From: JAPOUP01 sp965203255
GTDB lineage: Bacteria > Pseudomonadota > Alphaproteobacteria > Rhodobacterales > Rhodobacteraceae
Assembly: GCA_965203255.1 (NCBI GenBank)
Contig: OZ241882.1
Span: forward strand, 3,534,001-3,598,000
Length of the DNA: 64,000 bases
Direction of reading: 5' to 3'
Shown: positions 18,073-32,250 of the stretch, piece after piece
Position numbering within the stretch: the first letter of the stretch is position 1
How the letters are laid out: every line of letters starts with the position of its first letter
Made by a program: the position numbers and the translations under genes
The notes under the pieces: generated by a model
What the model was told of the DNA's origin: nothing
The model's input: the letters and a program-made list of their open reading frames with translations, nothing else
The model's database searches: none

Positions 18073-18721
18073 GTACTCAGAAAATCAGATGCACGGCAAG
18101 AGCTTCGAGAACATGATCAAGGCGGCTGGTGTGTTCGGTTGGGCTGCAGCAGACCGGGAGCGAACCCCGAACGACAGATTCGACTTGGGCTCAGCCGATG
18201 ACGGTAAGTTAGGGTTTCCTACTTCGATCAAGTCAACCAAAAGCAACATAGTTGGGCTGTCGGATGCTCGACAGTTCTGGCGTTCATTTGGTTTCGCTCC
18301 CTACCGGTTGCTTGTCGGCAGCTATAGTCAACAGGCCGGTTTCAAGGTGTTCGGAGTGATCCACGAAATCTTGCTCCGAGAAAAATACCGTGCGGCTCTA
18401 TTGGGTCGAATTACAGAGGTGAAAGTCGAGCGATTTCATAGCGGACTGAAATTGTTTGGAACTGGGCGAGATGGGCAAAGACGTGCCAGCGCATGGGCAC
18501 GGGAGCGAAAACAGGAGTTGAAACCAGATACTGGGCTGGTCACCCTTAACCCCAAGATCGATTCGAAGAACCAGCGCCGTCTTCAATGTAGCGTCCGCCT
18601 GTCCAGGCTGATAGAGATTCTGGAGGCTGACGACTACGTAATTCATACCAATAACTTCGGAACTTTGGCATTGCCGCTAAGAATTGTTAGCGGAAAGAGG
18701 AAGCTGAAGAAGGGCCGATAG
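18065..18721 (+). CDS. Unknown protein, possible cognate restriction endonuclease
   Basis: A 218-residue protein starting with GTG inside the methyltransferase gene. I do not recognise a family. The N-terminal part has HGKSFENMIKAAG, then NDRFDLGS and, about 15 residues on, FPTSIKSTKSN. An Asp followed by a beta-strand with SxK could be a divergent PD-(D/E)XK site. The C-terminus is very basic (SGKRKLKKGR). The idea that it is the endonuclease comes from position beside a methyltransferase gene and from this weak motif; it could equally be another partner protein. Confidence 0.5.
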   Translation: MPEYSENQMHGKSFENMIKAAGVFGWAAADRERTPNDRFDLGSADDGKLGFPTSIKSTKSNIVGLSDARQFWRSFGFAPYRLLVGSYSQQAGFKVFGVIHEILLREKYRAALLGRITEVKVERFHSGLKLFGTGRDGQRRASAWARERKQELKPDTGLVTLNPKIDSKNQRRLQCSVRLSRLIEILEADDYVIHTNNFGTLALPLRIVSGKRKLKKGR

Positions 18722-19297
18722 GGACAGGGAAATCGAACTACGGGTTTAGTGGCTCAACGGGCAAGAGCTGACCCTACCGTCGCTGAAGGGATCCGGCTGG
18801 AATCGCCGGTTTCTTCAAATGACCCTTGCGTGTTGGTCCCGATACATTCCTGTTCGTTGTCTGCGCACTTCAGCTTTGCGGCTGGCGTGGCATGATGCCA
18901 TGCTATGGATATGAGGACGAACGAGCCTTCGTTTGATCCGAATCGACCAACCGGGGATTCGGGATATGTCTGGAGCGGAAGAAGATGCGTTCGGCGAGCC
19001 AGAGTACCTACGCTGGTGTGGTTTAGGCATTGCGATGGGGATTGCAAAGGCATTGATGATCCGCATTGGACGACCCGTTTGGAGAGCTTAGGCACTGTGC
19101 CCAATGCCCAATGGGTGTTAAGCTGATCATATGAATTCAGGCATAGCCAGAACATCTGTCGGTTGGATCCCGGTTTCATCTGGCGCGTTGGGATCAGGCA
19201 TTGTCTCTGCCCTCACGAGACGATACCCCGGTCTTCCAGGCCGGCCATTTGCTATGCGAAGACATATGGTTCCCCCAGGTTTCAGGGAGTGAGCGAC
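18722..19297. other. Gene-free stretch with a tRNA-like fragment
   Basis: About 575 bases without a supported gene. At 18741-18815 there is a D-arm-like GCTC...GAGC hairpin and a T-arm-like CCGGC-7-GCCGG hairpin, but no acceptor stem can be built, so at most this is a degraded tRNA. Confidence 0.3.
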
Positions 19298-19948
19298 ATG
19301 CGAACGGTTCTTTGCTTCGGTGACAGCAATACTCATGGCACACCAGCAATGAATGAATTGACCGATCAAGGGCGTTTCGACCGCGAGGTTCGTTGGCCGA
19401 ATGTCATGGCTCGCATGCTTGGTTGTCGATGGGAGGTGATTGCCGAAGGACAACCAGGGCGCAATGCCGTCTGCGATGACCCCGTGGAAGGCGTGCATAG
19501 GAATGGCTTGAGGGTTCTTCCTGCGTTGCTCGAAACACATAGGCCGCTTGATCTGGTAATCGTGATGCTCGGGACCAACGATCTGAAGGTGCGGTTTTCG
19601 ATGCCAGCCAGCGATATCGCCTTGGGGCTGGAGCGTTTGGTGACCGTGATCAAGGCATCCAACTCAGGTCCGGATCTGGCACCGCCTCGGGTGCTTCTCG
19701 CGGCACCCGTGCCAATTGAGGAAGTTGGGTTCCTGGGGGACATGTTCCAGGGAGGCGCCGCGAAATCGCGCGCGCTGCCGCCCCTTTTGGCTGATGTGGC
19801 CCGGCGTCAGGGCACGGACTTCATTGATCTTGGCCGCGTAGCCGAGGTGGATCCGGTTGATGGCATTCACCTGACCGCCGAGGGGCAGGCTTCAATTGGG
19901 GCTGCCATGGCGGAAGCAGTGGCAAGCCTGTTAGATGGAGAGGACTAG
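19298..19948 (+). CDS. SGNH/GDSL hydrolase family esterase
   Basis: A 216-residue hydrolase with all four SGNH blocks: block I LCFGDSNTHGTP (nucleophile Ser, residue about 9), block II Gly in GQPGRNA, block III VIVMLGTNDLKV and block V VDGIHLTAEGQ (catalytic Asp/His). No signal peptide is visible, so it is probably cytosolic, like bacterial arylesterases of this type. ATG 19298 begins exactly at the family N-terminus; the frame extends upstream to 19163 without support. It leads a short run with the mutarotase and ribokinase genes. Confidence 0.9.
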   Translation: MRTVLCFGDSNTHGTPAMNELTDQGRFDREVRWPNVMARMLGCRWEVIAEGQPGRNAVCDDPVEGVHRNGLRVLPALLETHRPLDLVIVMLGTNDLKVRFSMPASDIALGLERLVTVIKASNSGPDLAPPRVLLAAPVPIEEVGFLGDMFQGGAAKSRALPPLLADVARRQGTDFIDLGRVAEVDPVDGIHLTAEGQASIGAAMAEAVASLLDGED

Positions 19949-19960
19949 GGAGCGAAAGGC

Positions 19961-20413
19961 ATGTTGAAAGGGATTGATCCGCGGCTGAACGCGGACGTGC
20001 TCTATGCACTGCGGGATATGGGCCATGGCGACGTGGTGATTGTTGCCGACACGAATTTCCCGGCAGGATCCATCGCTCGGGAAACCATGCTTGGAGAGTT
20101 GCTGCGCATGGAGAACCTGACCGCTGGCGAGGTGACGGATGCGATATTGTCCGTCCTCCCCCTCGACACTTTCGTCGATGATTTCGCCGGAAGGATGGAG
20201 ATTGTGGATGATCCAGATGCGGTTCCGCCTGTTCAGGCCGAGGTGCAGGCTGCCATTGATGCGGCCGAGGGTGCGCATCGCCCAATGGTCGGGATCGAAC
20301 GATTCGCGTTCTACGAACTCGCCAGGCGGTCCTATGCCGTGATTCAGTCCGGCGAGCGGCGGTTCTATGGATGCTTCATGTTCCGCAAGGGCGTGATCCC
20401 ACCGGAGACGTGA
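19961..20413 (+). CDS. RbsD/FucU family sugar mutarotase
   Basis: A 150-residue protein with LKGIDPRLNADVLYALRDMG at the N-terminus, the GHGDVVIVADTNFPA stretch carrying the catalytic His, and the C-terminal FYELARRSYAVIQSGERR (conserved Tyr), which together are the RbsD/FucU pattern. Such enzymes speed interconversion of ribose or fucose anomers. The next gene is a ribokinase-like kinase, which favours ribose, though the sequence is closer in length and motifs to FucU. It lies 12 bases after the hydrolase gene. Confidence 0.9.
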   Translation: MLKGIDPRLNADVLYALRDMGHGDVVIVADTNFPAGSIARETMLGELLRMENLTAGEVTDAILSVLPLDTFVDDFAGRMEIVDDPDAVPPVQAEVQAAIDAAEGAHRPMVGIERFAFYELARRSYAVIQSGERRFYGCFMFRKGVIPPET

Positions 20414-20414
20414 A

Positions 20415-21329
20415 ATGAGTGGAAAGATCGTCATTTTGGGTGTCTTCGTCGCCGATACGACCTACCGTGCGCGCCGCCTGCCCAGGATGGGCGAGACTGT
20501 TCTTGGCAGTTCGTTCGCGCTAGGTCCTGGCGGCAAGGGATCCAACCAGGCCGTCGCCTGCGCGATGGCAGGCGGGGATGCACACTTCATCACAAAGCTT
20601 GGAGTGGATCCATTCGCCGATCTCGCATTTGATATCTGGAAAAGCGCCAATGTGGTTCCGGAGGTCACCCGGCATGCTGATGGGTATACCGGCGCCGCCT
20701 TTATCTATGTCGGCGAAGACGATGGCGAGAATGCGATCATCGTCTGCCCCGGAGTCGCGCGGACCATCTCTCCCGAATATATCGAGGGTCGGGAGAGTCT
20801 GATCAGGGAAGCTGACGTCTTCATGACCCAGCTGGAGCAACCTGTGGACGCCACGATGCGAGCGCTGGAGATCGCGAGGCAGGGTGGAGCGCAGACTATC
20901 CTGAATACTGCGCCTGCGGTTGATATGGTGGAAGGCATGCTCGCGCTATGCGACTATGTGACCCCGAACGAAACCGAGGCCTCAGGCATCACCGGGCTAC
21001 CTGTCACCACTGTCGAAGAGGCGCGTGAGGCCGCCGAGTTGCTGCTGGCCCTCGGGGTGGGAGCTGCCATCATCACTCTGGGCGAAAAGGGTACTTTGTA
21101 TCATGACGCCACACAATCAGTGCATGTGCCTGCATTCAACGCGGGACAGGTTCTGGAAACAACGGGTGCAGGTGATGCCTTCAACGGAGGATTCGCCGCG
21201 GCTCTCGCCCGAGACCTGAATCCAATCGAGTCCGTGCGCTTTGGATGCGCCGCCGCAGCTCTTTCAGTGACGCGGCCCGGCACGGCCGCATCGATGCCGA
21301 CGCGTGAACAGATCGAAGAGCTGCTGTGA
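20415..21329 (+). CDS. rbsK: Ribokinase
   Basis: A 304-residue PfkB-family carbohydrate kinase. It starts one base after the mutarotase stop. Motifs are GPGGKGSNQAVACAMAGG near residue 35 (PfkB signature 1), FITKLGVDPFAD, TILNTAPA, TPNETEASGITG and ETTGAGDAFNGGFAAALA near 250 with the catalytic Asp (signature 2). It would phosphorylate ribose (or another sugar) at O5. No sugar transporter gene is in the cluster. Confidence 0.9.
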   Translation: MSGKIVILGVFVADTTYRARRLPRMGETVLGSSFALGPGGKGSNQAVACAMAGGDAHFITKLGVDPFADLAFDIWKSANVVPEVTRHADGYTGAAFIYVGEDDGENAIIVCPGVARTISPEYIEGRESLIREADVFMTQLEQPVDATMRALEIARQGGAQTILNTAPAVDMVEGMLALCDYVTPNETEASGITGLPVTTVEEAREAAELLLALGVGAAIITLGEKGTLYHDATQSVHVPAFNAGQVLETTGAGDAFNGGFAAALARDLNPIESVRFGCAAAALSVTRPGTAASMPTREQIEELL

Positions 21330-21403
21330 GCGGAATGCCCTTTCGGGGACGGCGTTGGCTATTGGTTCCCGATCCCGTGCGGAAGCGAGCGATGATCCAG
21401 GCT

Positions 21404-22105
21404 CTATGTGCCGGCCAATTCCGCAAGAATTGCTTGAGTGGCAGCTTTGGGATCAGCCGCTTTCAATATCGGGCGGCCGATCACGATGTGATCAGCACCT
21501 GCCGCGATAGCGCCCGCCGGAGTTGCGACCCGTTTCTGATCCTCGAGGCCGGAACCTGAAGGACGTACGCCTGGCGTCACGATCAGCCGCCCGCAGGATT
21601 CGGGAAGGGCACGGACCGCGGCGGCTTCAAGTGGGGAGCAGATCACGCCGTCGGCAGCAGCTTCGAAAGCCCGGACCGCGCGTTCGACAACGATTCCGGA
21701 CGCCGTTCCATTCACAATCATCGAATCGTCGAGATCGGTGCGGTCAAGCGATGTCAACACCGTCACCCCAATGATTTTCAGCTTTGAGTCTCCTGCCCCA
21801 AGACGTGCGGCCCGGACAATATGCGGATCACCGTGGACGGTAAGGAAATCGATGTCCATGCGCGCGACGGTCCGCACCGCCGCCTCTATCGTGGCGGCGA
21901 TGTCGAACAGCTTCAGGTCAAGAAAGACCCGCTTCCGGTGCCTGTCCTTGAGTTCCGCAGCGAATGCCAGGCCTCCCCCGGCAAGCATTCCAAGCCCGAT
22001 CTTGTAGAAAGAAACGGAGTCGCCGAGACGGTAGGTCAGTTCACGTGCGTCTGAAGCTTCCGGAAGATCAAGGGCGACGATCAGTCTTTCATCAGCAACA
22101 TACAA
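21404..22105 (-). CDS. pyrF: Orotidine 5'-phosphate decarboxylase
   Basis: A 233-residue TIM-barrel enzyme that makes UMP in the last step of pyrimidine synthesis. Motifs are LIVALDLPEA at the N-terminus, YKIGLGMLAGGG, the catalytic charge array FLDLKLFDIAATIEAAV, LTVHGDP, and near the end IVTPGVRPSG and ADHIVIGRPI. A TTG at 22105 gives the full N-terminus and has AAGGA about ten bases upstream; no ATG is available in that region. Divergent from clpB. Confidence 0.93.
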   Translation of the reverse strand: MYVADERLIVALDLPEASDARELTYRLGDSVSFYKIGLGMLAGGGLAFAAELKDRHRKRVFLDLKLFDIAATIEAAVRTVARMDIDFLTVHGDPHIVRAARLGAGDSKLKIIGVTVLTSLDRTDLDDSMIVNGTASGIVVERAVRAFEAAADGVICSPLEAAAVRALPESCGRLIVTPGVRPSGSGLEDQKRVATPAGAIAAGADHIVIGRPILKAADPKAATQAILAELAGT

Positions 22106-22344
22106 TTCCGGGATCCTTGAGGAAAGTCAGCTGTTCGAACAAGGCGGGCATCCGCCCAAGGTCAACCCGGCCTGAACACGCGGCCAACCTGACTTCCGTC
22201 AGTAACGATCTTTACGGAAGAGTGCGGCCATTTGTGCCGAGTGGGTTGAACTTCTTCTGGCCGATTTCCAAATCTGTTGCAAGGCCGATGCGGGCATGCC
22301 GAAAGCGGGTGCCCGGAACCGGCGCTTGGACAAAGGAGAGAGCC

Positions 22345-24960
22345 ATGAATCTGGAGAAGCTCACTGAACGATCACGCGGCTATCTACAGGCTGCCCAAAC
22401 CATTGCCCAGCGCGAGGACAACCAGAACTTTGTTCCGGAACACCTCCTGAAGGCCCTGATGGATGATCAGGGGGGATTTGCCGCAAATCTGGTAAGAAGG
22501 GCAGGCGGTTCGCCCGAACGCGTTGCTGAGGCTGTGGACCTGGCGGTTTCGAGACTTCCGAAGGTCAGCGGCACCACAGGCCAGATGTACATGGACAGGC
22601 AGCTCGCAAAGGTAATTGACGAGGCGGAGAAACTCTCCGTTAAGTCCGGGGACGAATTCATTCCCGCCGAACGGATCCTCACCGCGCTCGCGATTGTGAA
22701 GTCGAAGGCTAAAGAGGCGCTCGAGGCAGGGGCCGTTACGGCTATGGCGCTGAACTCCGCGATCAACGACATTCGTAAGGGGCGAACGGCTGACAGCGCG
22801 TCGGCTGAAGACGTTTACGATGCGCTCAAGAAGTTTGCACATGACCTGACAGAGGCTGCCAGCCAGGGGAAGATCGATCCCATCGTCGGCAGGGATGAGG
22901 AAATCCGCCGTGCGATGCAGGTGCTGAGCCGTCGGACCAAGAACAATCCGGTGCTGATCGGTGATCCTGGCGTCGGCAAGACGGCGATCGCCGAGGGTCT
23001 GGCGATCCGTATCGTCAATGGCGACGTTCCGGAGAGTCTCAAGAAGAAGAAGCTGATGGCTCTTGATATGGGAGCCCTGATTGCCGGCGCAAAATACCGA
23101 GGTGAGTTTGAGGAGCGGCTAAAGGCCGTCCTCAAAGAGATTGAGGCCGCTGCCGGCGAGATCCTACTGTTCATCGACGAGATGCATACGCTGGTTGGGG
23201 CGGGAAAGTCCGAAGGGGCGATGGACGCTGCCAACCTGATCAAACCGGCGCTAGCGAGAGGCGAACTGCATTGCATCGGCGCCACCACACTCGATGAATA
23301 CCGAAAATATGTCGAGAAAGATGCGGCGCTTGCCCGCCGTTTCCAACCGCTCTTGGTGGATGAGCCCACTGTCGAGGACACGGTTTCAATTCTGAGAGGG
23401 ATAAAGGAGAAATATGAGCTGCACCACGGTGTGCGGATCTCCGATGCGGCATTGGTGTCGGCGGCGACGCTCAGCAACCGCTATATCACGGACAGGTTCC
23501 TGCCAGACAAAGCCATTGATCTGGTGGACGAAGCGGCAAGTCGCCTGAGGATGGAGGTGGACTCCAAACCAGAGGAGCTCGACGCGCTGGACCGTGAAAT
23601 CCTGCAGAAGCAGATCGAGGCGGAAGCGTTGAAAAAGGAGGACGATGTCGCTTCGGGCGAGCGTCTGGAAAGGCTCGAACGGGAAGTCTCCGAACTGCAG
23701 CAGCGATCGGCGGAGTTGACGGCGCAATGGCAGGCCGAGCGGGACAGGCTTGAATCGGCGCGTGAACTGAAGGAACGGCTCGACCGGGCGCGCGCGGGAC
23801 TGGAGACCGCGAAGCGCGAGGGCAGTCTCGCGAGAGCTGGTGAGCTCAGCTATGGCATCATTCCACAGCTGGAGAAACAGTTGGTGGACGCCGAGGGTGC
23901 GGAAGGGCACCTGATGGTCGAGGAGGCGGTTCGGCCGGAGCAGATAGCCCAGGTTGTGGAGCGATGGACGGGGATCCCGACCGCGAAGATGCTTGAGGGC
24001 GAGCGCGACAAGCTGCTTAACATGGAAAGGGAACTGGGCAGGCGCGTGATCGGCCAGGGGGTGGCCATAACCGCGGTATCGAATGCGGTCCGGCGGGCTC
24101 GGGCCGGTCTGCAGGATGAGGGTCGGCCACTCGGATCATTTCTGTTTCTCGGGCCCACCGGCGTTGGAAAGACGGAGCTCACAAAGGCGCTGGCGGAATT
24201 CCTGTTCGACGAAGACAGGGCGATGGTGCGAATGGATATGTCAGAGTTTATGGAGCGCCATGCCGTAGCGCGGCTGATCGGGGCCCCACCCGGCTATGTC
24301 GGTTATGACGAAGGTGGCGTATTGACTGAAGCGGTTCGGCGAAGACCTTACCAGGTTGTTCTGTTCGACGAAGTCGAGAAAGCGCATCCTGACGTATTCA
24401 ATGTGCTTCTTCAGGTGCTGGATGATGGGGTTCTAACCGACGGTCAGGGACATAACGTGAGCTTCAGGCAGACGCTGATCGTGCTGACGTCGAACTTGGG
24501 GAGCCAGACTTTGAGCCGGTTGCCGGAGGGGGCTGACGCCAGCCAGGCACGCCGGGACGTGATGGATGCCGTGAGGGCGCACTTCCGCCCCGAGTTCCTC
24601 AACCGGCTGGACGAAACGATCGTTTTCGATCGGCTGTCGCGGACGGACATGGACGGAATAGTCCAGATCCAGATCGAACATCTGCGTCGACGGCTGGCAC
24701 AGCGGAACATTGGGCTGGCCGTGGATGAGGGCGCCAGGAAATGGCTCGCTGATGAAGGCTATGACCCGGTATTCGGTGCAAGGCCTCTCAAGCGCACGAT
24801 CCAGCGGGCGCTTCAGGACCATCTTGCTGAAATGCTGCTATCGGGCGATCTCAGGGATGGCGAGACGGTGAACGTAAGTGCCGGACCGGAGGGGCTACTC
24901 ATAGGAGAGCGGATCGCCACCTCGAACCAACACCCGCCGGAGAATGCTGTTCTCCACTGA
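22345..24960 (+). CDS. clpB: ATP-dependent chaperone ClpB
   Basis: An 871-residue disaggregase. It has a ClpN double repeat at 1-145, the first AAA+ module with Walker A GDPGVGKT (about 206-213) and Walker B ILLFIDEMHTL, a coiled-coil middle domain near 405-520 rich in Glu/Leu/Arg, and a second AAA+ module with GPTGVGKTELTKALAEF (about 603). Arg-finger FRPEFLNRLDE and the C-terminal sensor FGARPLKRTIQ follow. It rescues aggregated protein with DnaK. RBS AAGGAG is eight bases before ATG 22345. The frame is open back to 21964, but that part lies in the pyrF gene and spacer. Confidence 0.97.
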   Translation: MNLEKLTERSRGYLQAAQTIAQREDNQNFVPEHLLKALMDDQGGFAANLVRRAGGSPERVAEAVDLAVSRLPKVSGTTGQMYMDRQLAKVIDEAEKLSVKSGDEFIPAERILTALAIVKSKAKEALEAGAVTAMALNSAINDIRKGRTADSASAEDVYDALKKFAHDLTEAASQGKIDPIVGRDEEIRRAMQVLSRRTKNNPVLIGDPGVGKTAIAEGLAIRIVNGDVPESLKKKKLMALDMGALIAGAKYRGEFEERLKAVLKEIEAAAGEILLFIDEMHTLVGAGKSEGAMDAANLIKPALARGELHCIGATTLDEYRKYVEKDAALARRFQPLLVDEPTVEDTVSILRGIKEKYELHHGVRISDAALVSAATLSNRYITDRFLPDKAIDLVDEAASRLRMEVDSKPEELDALDREILQKQIEAEALKKEDDVASGERLERLEREVSELQQRSAELTAQWQAERDRLESARELKERLDRARAGLETAKREGSLARAGELSYGIIPQLEKQLVDAEGAEGHLMVEEAVRPEQIAQVVERWTGIPTAKMLEGERDKLLNMERELGRRVIGQGVAITAVSNAVRRARAGLQDEGRPLGSFLFLGPTGVGKTELTKALAEFLFDEDRAMVRMDMSEFMERHAVARLIGAPPGYVGYDEGGVLTEAVRRRPYQVVLFDEVEKAHPDVFNVLLQVLDDGVLTDGQGHNVSFRQTLIVLTSNLGSQTLSRLPEGADASQARRDVMDAVRAHFRPEFLNRLDETIVFDRLSRTDMDGIVQIQIEHLRRRLAQRNIGLAVDEGARKWLADEGYDPVFGARPLKRTIQRALQDHLAEMLLSGDLRDGETVNVSAGPEGLLIGERIATSNQHPPENAVLH

Positions 24961-25067
24961 TTGGCGAATTCCTGAAATGTTTTCCGACGTGAATGTGAAC
25001 GTGTTTTGAATAGGTGAATCCGTCTGTCACGGCTATATCACGTGGGACTGAAATCCTGGAGGAATAA

Positions 25068-25997
25068 ATGGCCGGACGTTGGAAGGGCGATCTGAAATGG
25101 TCGGAAGTCACGCCCAAGGAAGTATACCTGTGCAGACGGCAGGTGATGGCCGGAGTCGGCGCGGTGGGGTTGGGAGCGGTGGCGGTGCCTGCTCTTGCAA
25201 AGCTCGGTGCCGTGCCGAGCGGCTATTCGACGGATGAGGAGCCAAATTCGTTCGATGACATCACCAGCTACAACAACTTCTACGAGTTCGGAACCGGTAA
25301 GGAGGATCCTGCACGTTACGCCGCTAGGCTGACGACGGAACCCTGGACTGTCCGAATCGACGGGCTGGTGGACAGACCTGGCGATTATTCATTCGATGAC
25401 ATTCTGGCACCGGTGGAACTGGAAGAGCGCATTTACCGGTTCCGTTGCGTCGAGGCCTGGTCGATGGTGGTTCCATGGGTTGGATTTGAGTTGGCGGATC
25501 TGCTGGAACGCGTGGGAGTGCAGGCATCGGCCCGCTATGTCGCATTCGAGACGCTTGTCCGGCCGGAAGAGATGGTGGGACAGCGCTATGGCGTGTTGGA
25601 CTGGCCTTACCGCGAGGGCCTGAGGCTGGATGAGGCGATGCATCCGTTGACAATTCTGGCGACCGGGCTTTACGACGAGCCGATGCCCAATCAGAACGGG
25701 GCACCGATCCGATTGGTCGTGCCATGGAAATATGGTTTCAAATCGATCAAGTCGATCGTTCGGATCACTCTCACCGAGAATGAGCCGCCGACCAGCTGGA
25801 ACATGGCGAACGCAAGGGAATACGGTTTCTACTCCAACGTGAATCCGAATGTAAGCCACCCACGCTGGAGCCAGGCAACCGAGCGGAAGATTGGAGGCGG
25901 TCTGTTCGCGCGTCGGGTTCCCACGAAGATGTTCAACGGCTATGAGGATGAGGTGGCGGGCCTGTATGCTGGCATGGATCTTGCAAGGTTCTACTGA
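25068..25997 (+). CDS. msrP: Protein-methionine-sulfoxide reductase catalytic subunit MsrP
   Basis: A 309-residue periplasmic molybdopterin enzyme repairing oxidised methionines in envelope proteins. The Tat signal is visible as CRRQVMAGVGAVGLG near residues 23-38. The sulfite-oxidase fold has FGTGKEDPA, VDRPGDYSFDD and YRFRCVEAWSMVVPW, in which the Cys ligates molybdenum. It pairs with msrQ about 100 bases downstream, its membrane electron donor. Confidence 0.95.
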   Translation: MAGRWKGDLKWSEVTPKEVYLCRRQVMAGVGAVGLGAVAVPALAKLGAVPSGYSTDEEPNSFDDITSYNNFYEFGTGKEDPARYAARLTTEPWTVRIDGLVDRPGDYSFDDILAPVELEERIYRFRCVEAWSMVVPWVGFELADLLERVGVQASARYVAFETLVRPEEMVGQRYGVLDWPYREGLRLDEAMHPLTILATGLYDEPMPNQNGAPIRLVVPWKYGFKSIKSIVRITLTENEPPTSWNMANAREYGFYSNVNPNVSHPRWSQATERKIGGGLFARRVPTKMFNGYEDEVAGLYAGMDLARFY

Positions 25998-26098
25998 TTC
26001 ACCTCGAAATCCGAATGAGCCGATAGGCGGGCTGGGCCGGGTATGACAGGACAGTCATCCCGGTTCCGGACCGGTTCTTGATCACCTATGGGGGAATT

Positions 26099-26719
26099 GT
26101 GGCCAACAGCGTGTTCATTTCACGGAAGATCAACAGCATTACGGGACGGTTCCCTCCGGGCCTGCTATATCTCTTGGCTCCTCTGCCGGCGATCTGGTGG
26201 TTCTATCAGGGACTGACCGGCGGGCTTGGTCCGGAACCGATCAAGTCCCTTGAGCATCTATGCGGTGAATTCGCGCTGCAGCTATTGATTCTTGGGTTGG
26301 CGGTGACGCCACTTCGGGAGTTCACTGGCGTGAACCTCATCCGGTTTCGGCGCGCCATTGGAGTGACCGCCTTCCTCTACGTCTTCCTTCATCTTTGTAT
26401 CTGGCTGTTTCTTGACGTTCAGATCGTGAGCCAGATCTGGGCTGACATCCTTAAGCGTCCCTATATCACGATCGGCATGGTGGGATTTGCGACGCTCGTT
26501 CCTCTTGCAATGACATCGAACAATCTTTCGGTCCGCAAGCTCGGGCCAATTCGGTGGCGTTGGTTGCACCGTCTGGTTTATGGCGCCGTGCTACTGGGCG
26601 GCGCGCATTTCCTGATGGTGGTCAAGGGCTGGCAACTGGAACCGATGATCTATCTGGGCATTGTGGTGATTCTACTCATTGCGCGTCTGCCATGGCAGCG
26701 GCGTCGTGCCGCTGCCTGA
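26099..26719 (+). CDS. msrQ: Heme-binding membrane subunit MsrQ
   Basis: A membrane protein of about 206 residues, ferric-reductase-like transmembrane domain. Hydrophobic helices with His ligands are visible: LEHLCGEFALQLLILGLAV, FLYVFLHLCIWLFL and LHRLVYGAVLLGGAHFLM. It passes electrons from the quinone pool or flavin reductase to MsrP. The start is uncertain: GTG 26099 follows a GGGGGA run, while the frame is open from a TTG at 26078. Confidence 0.92.
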   Translation: MANSVFISRKINSITGRFPPGLLYLLAPLPAIWWFYQGLTGGLGPEPIKSLEHLCGEFALQLLILGLAVTPLREFTGVNLIRFRRAIGVTAFLYVFLHLCIWLFLDVQIVSQIWADILKRPYITIGMVGFATLVPLAMTSNNLSVRKLGPIRWRWLHRLVYGAVLLGGAHFLMVVKGWQLEPMIYLGIVVILLIARLPWQRRRAAA

Positions 26720-26838
26720 GTCCTGTTGCGGTTAGGGATCCGACGTTGGCTTGGTCTTGTTATGTGATCCGCTTCAACCCCCAGATTTCGCGTGGAATGC
26801 AGTGATCGAAGAAATTTTGATTTTTTTCGAAAAAACGA

Positions 26839-26868
26839 CTTGTCGACGGCAGCGTAGCAACGTAGATA
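26839..26868 (+). promoter_or_regulatory. Putative rRNA operon promoter
   Basis: TTGTCG (26840-26845) and TAGATA (26863-26868) are separated by 17 bases, preceded by an A/T-rich block (26814-26836) that looks like an UP element. It stands about 375 bases before the 16S gene, as in other alphaproteobacterial rrn operons. Confidence 0.6.
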
Positions 26869-27008
26869 GACCCTTACCGGTTTCGACAGGTCGTTGACCG
26901 GTGCGCCAAACGGGCCAATGTGGCGACGCGGCGGACGGAATTGCAGGAGCACAAGAGGCCGGATGCGCGGGCAAGGATTGCTGTGCTTTCGGCTGGGTTG
27001 CTTTTGTG

Positions 27009-27019
27009 GCTCTTTGACA
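27009..27019 (+). promoter_or_regulatory. boxA-like antitermination element
   Basis: The leader of the rRNA operon contains GCTCTTTGACA, which matches the boxA element bound by NusB-NusE to prevent premature termination of rRNA transcription. Confidence 0.5.
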
Positions 27020-27243
27020 TCGCTGGTATCTGAAGGGATATGAGGGCGGTCTGGTCTACGCGATGGATCGGCCCTGCATATCGGCTCCGTAGGCTACGGC
27101 CGATGACCGGAGTGTCAGCTTCACTGTTTGACGGATGTCGTTTTTCGGAACGATGCACGTGAAACAGGAACTTCACCATCCTGTGTGGATCGGTGAGGAT
27201 GTGCAGGGGTTCGAACGTCAAGGACAGGCCGGTAACGGTCTTT

Positions 27244-28717
<1,474 letters not shown>

Positions 28718-28841
28718 AGGTCCTGGCTGGTCGATCCGTCGACCACATGGGCTGACTTTACAGTCCTTCGGGACACACTCGAAAGAACCAGGCCGTCCCC
28801 ATATCCCTTCGGAACCTGCAACGAGCTGCCGCTCGTTACCC

Positions 28842-28918
<77 letters not shown>

Positions 28919-28939
28919 TACACGGGGATAATGGACAAG

Positions 28940-29015
28940 GGGGCCTTAGCTCAGATGGGAGAGCGCCTGATTTGCAATCAGGAGGTCACCGGTTCGATCC
29001 CGGTAGGCTCCACCA
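28940..29015 (+). tRNA. tRNA-Ala (TGC)
   Basis: A 76-base cloverleaf with acceptor GGGGCCT/AGGCTCC, anticodon TGC in the loop TTTGCAA and encoded CCA. Second tRNA in the spacer, 21 bases after tRNA-Ile. Confidence 0.97.
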
Positions 29016-29341
29016 ATACCAGGCCAGATCGCAAAGCCATGGAGGTTTTGCCATCCAGCCTGGATGGTCCGTTGCGGACTCCCATTGGAAGCCCGCAGCG
29101 ACTGACATCGTACAGAGAGATACACATCGGTTTCGTGTCGGCCATCCCGCGTGAGGGGAGGCCGGCCGGTTTTTCCGGCGAGGCACGAAATCTTCCAAGT
29201 CAAGTACACTAACCCGCATGTCCGCAAGGGCATGCATTTCCTTTCTGGCCTGTCAGGCTGGGAAGGTGGGAAAGTGATGCTCTTGATCTGTGCTGTCCCG
29301 ATATGTGGGGTGGCCGTCAGAGGAAGCCTGTCTTCTTCTGG

Positions 29342-32142
<2,801 letters not shown>

Positions 32143-32250
32143 TGATCCAGTAGAAGCCAGGCTTCTTTGGATCGGGAGCATTTTTGCTTGACTTGGACAC
32201 GTTTCCCCTGTTGGTCGGGCGGAGCGTGGCATTGTGCGAGGTTTTTCCTG

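Noticed and set aside
18741..18815. tRNA-like fragment
   Set aside because: D-arm-like and T-arm-like hairpins are present, but no acceptor stem forms and the T loop lacks the usual TTC.
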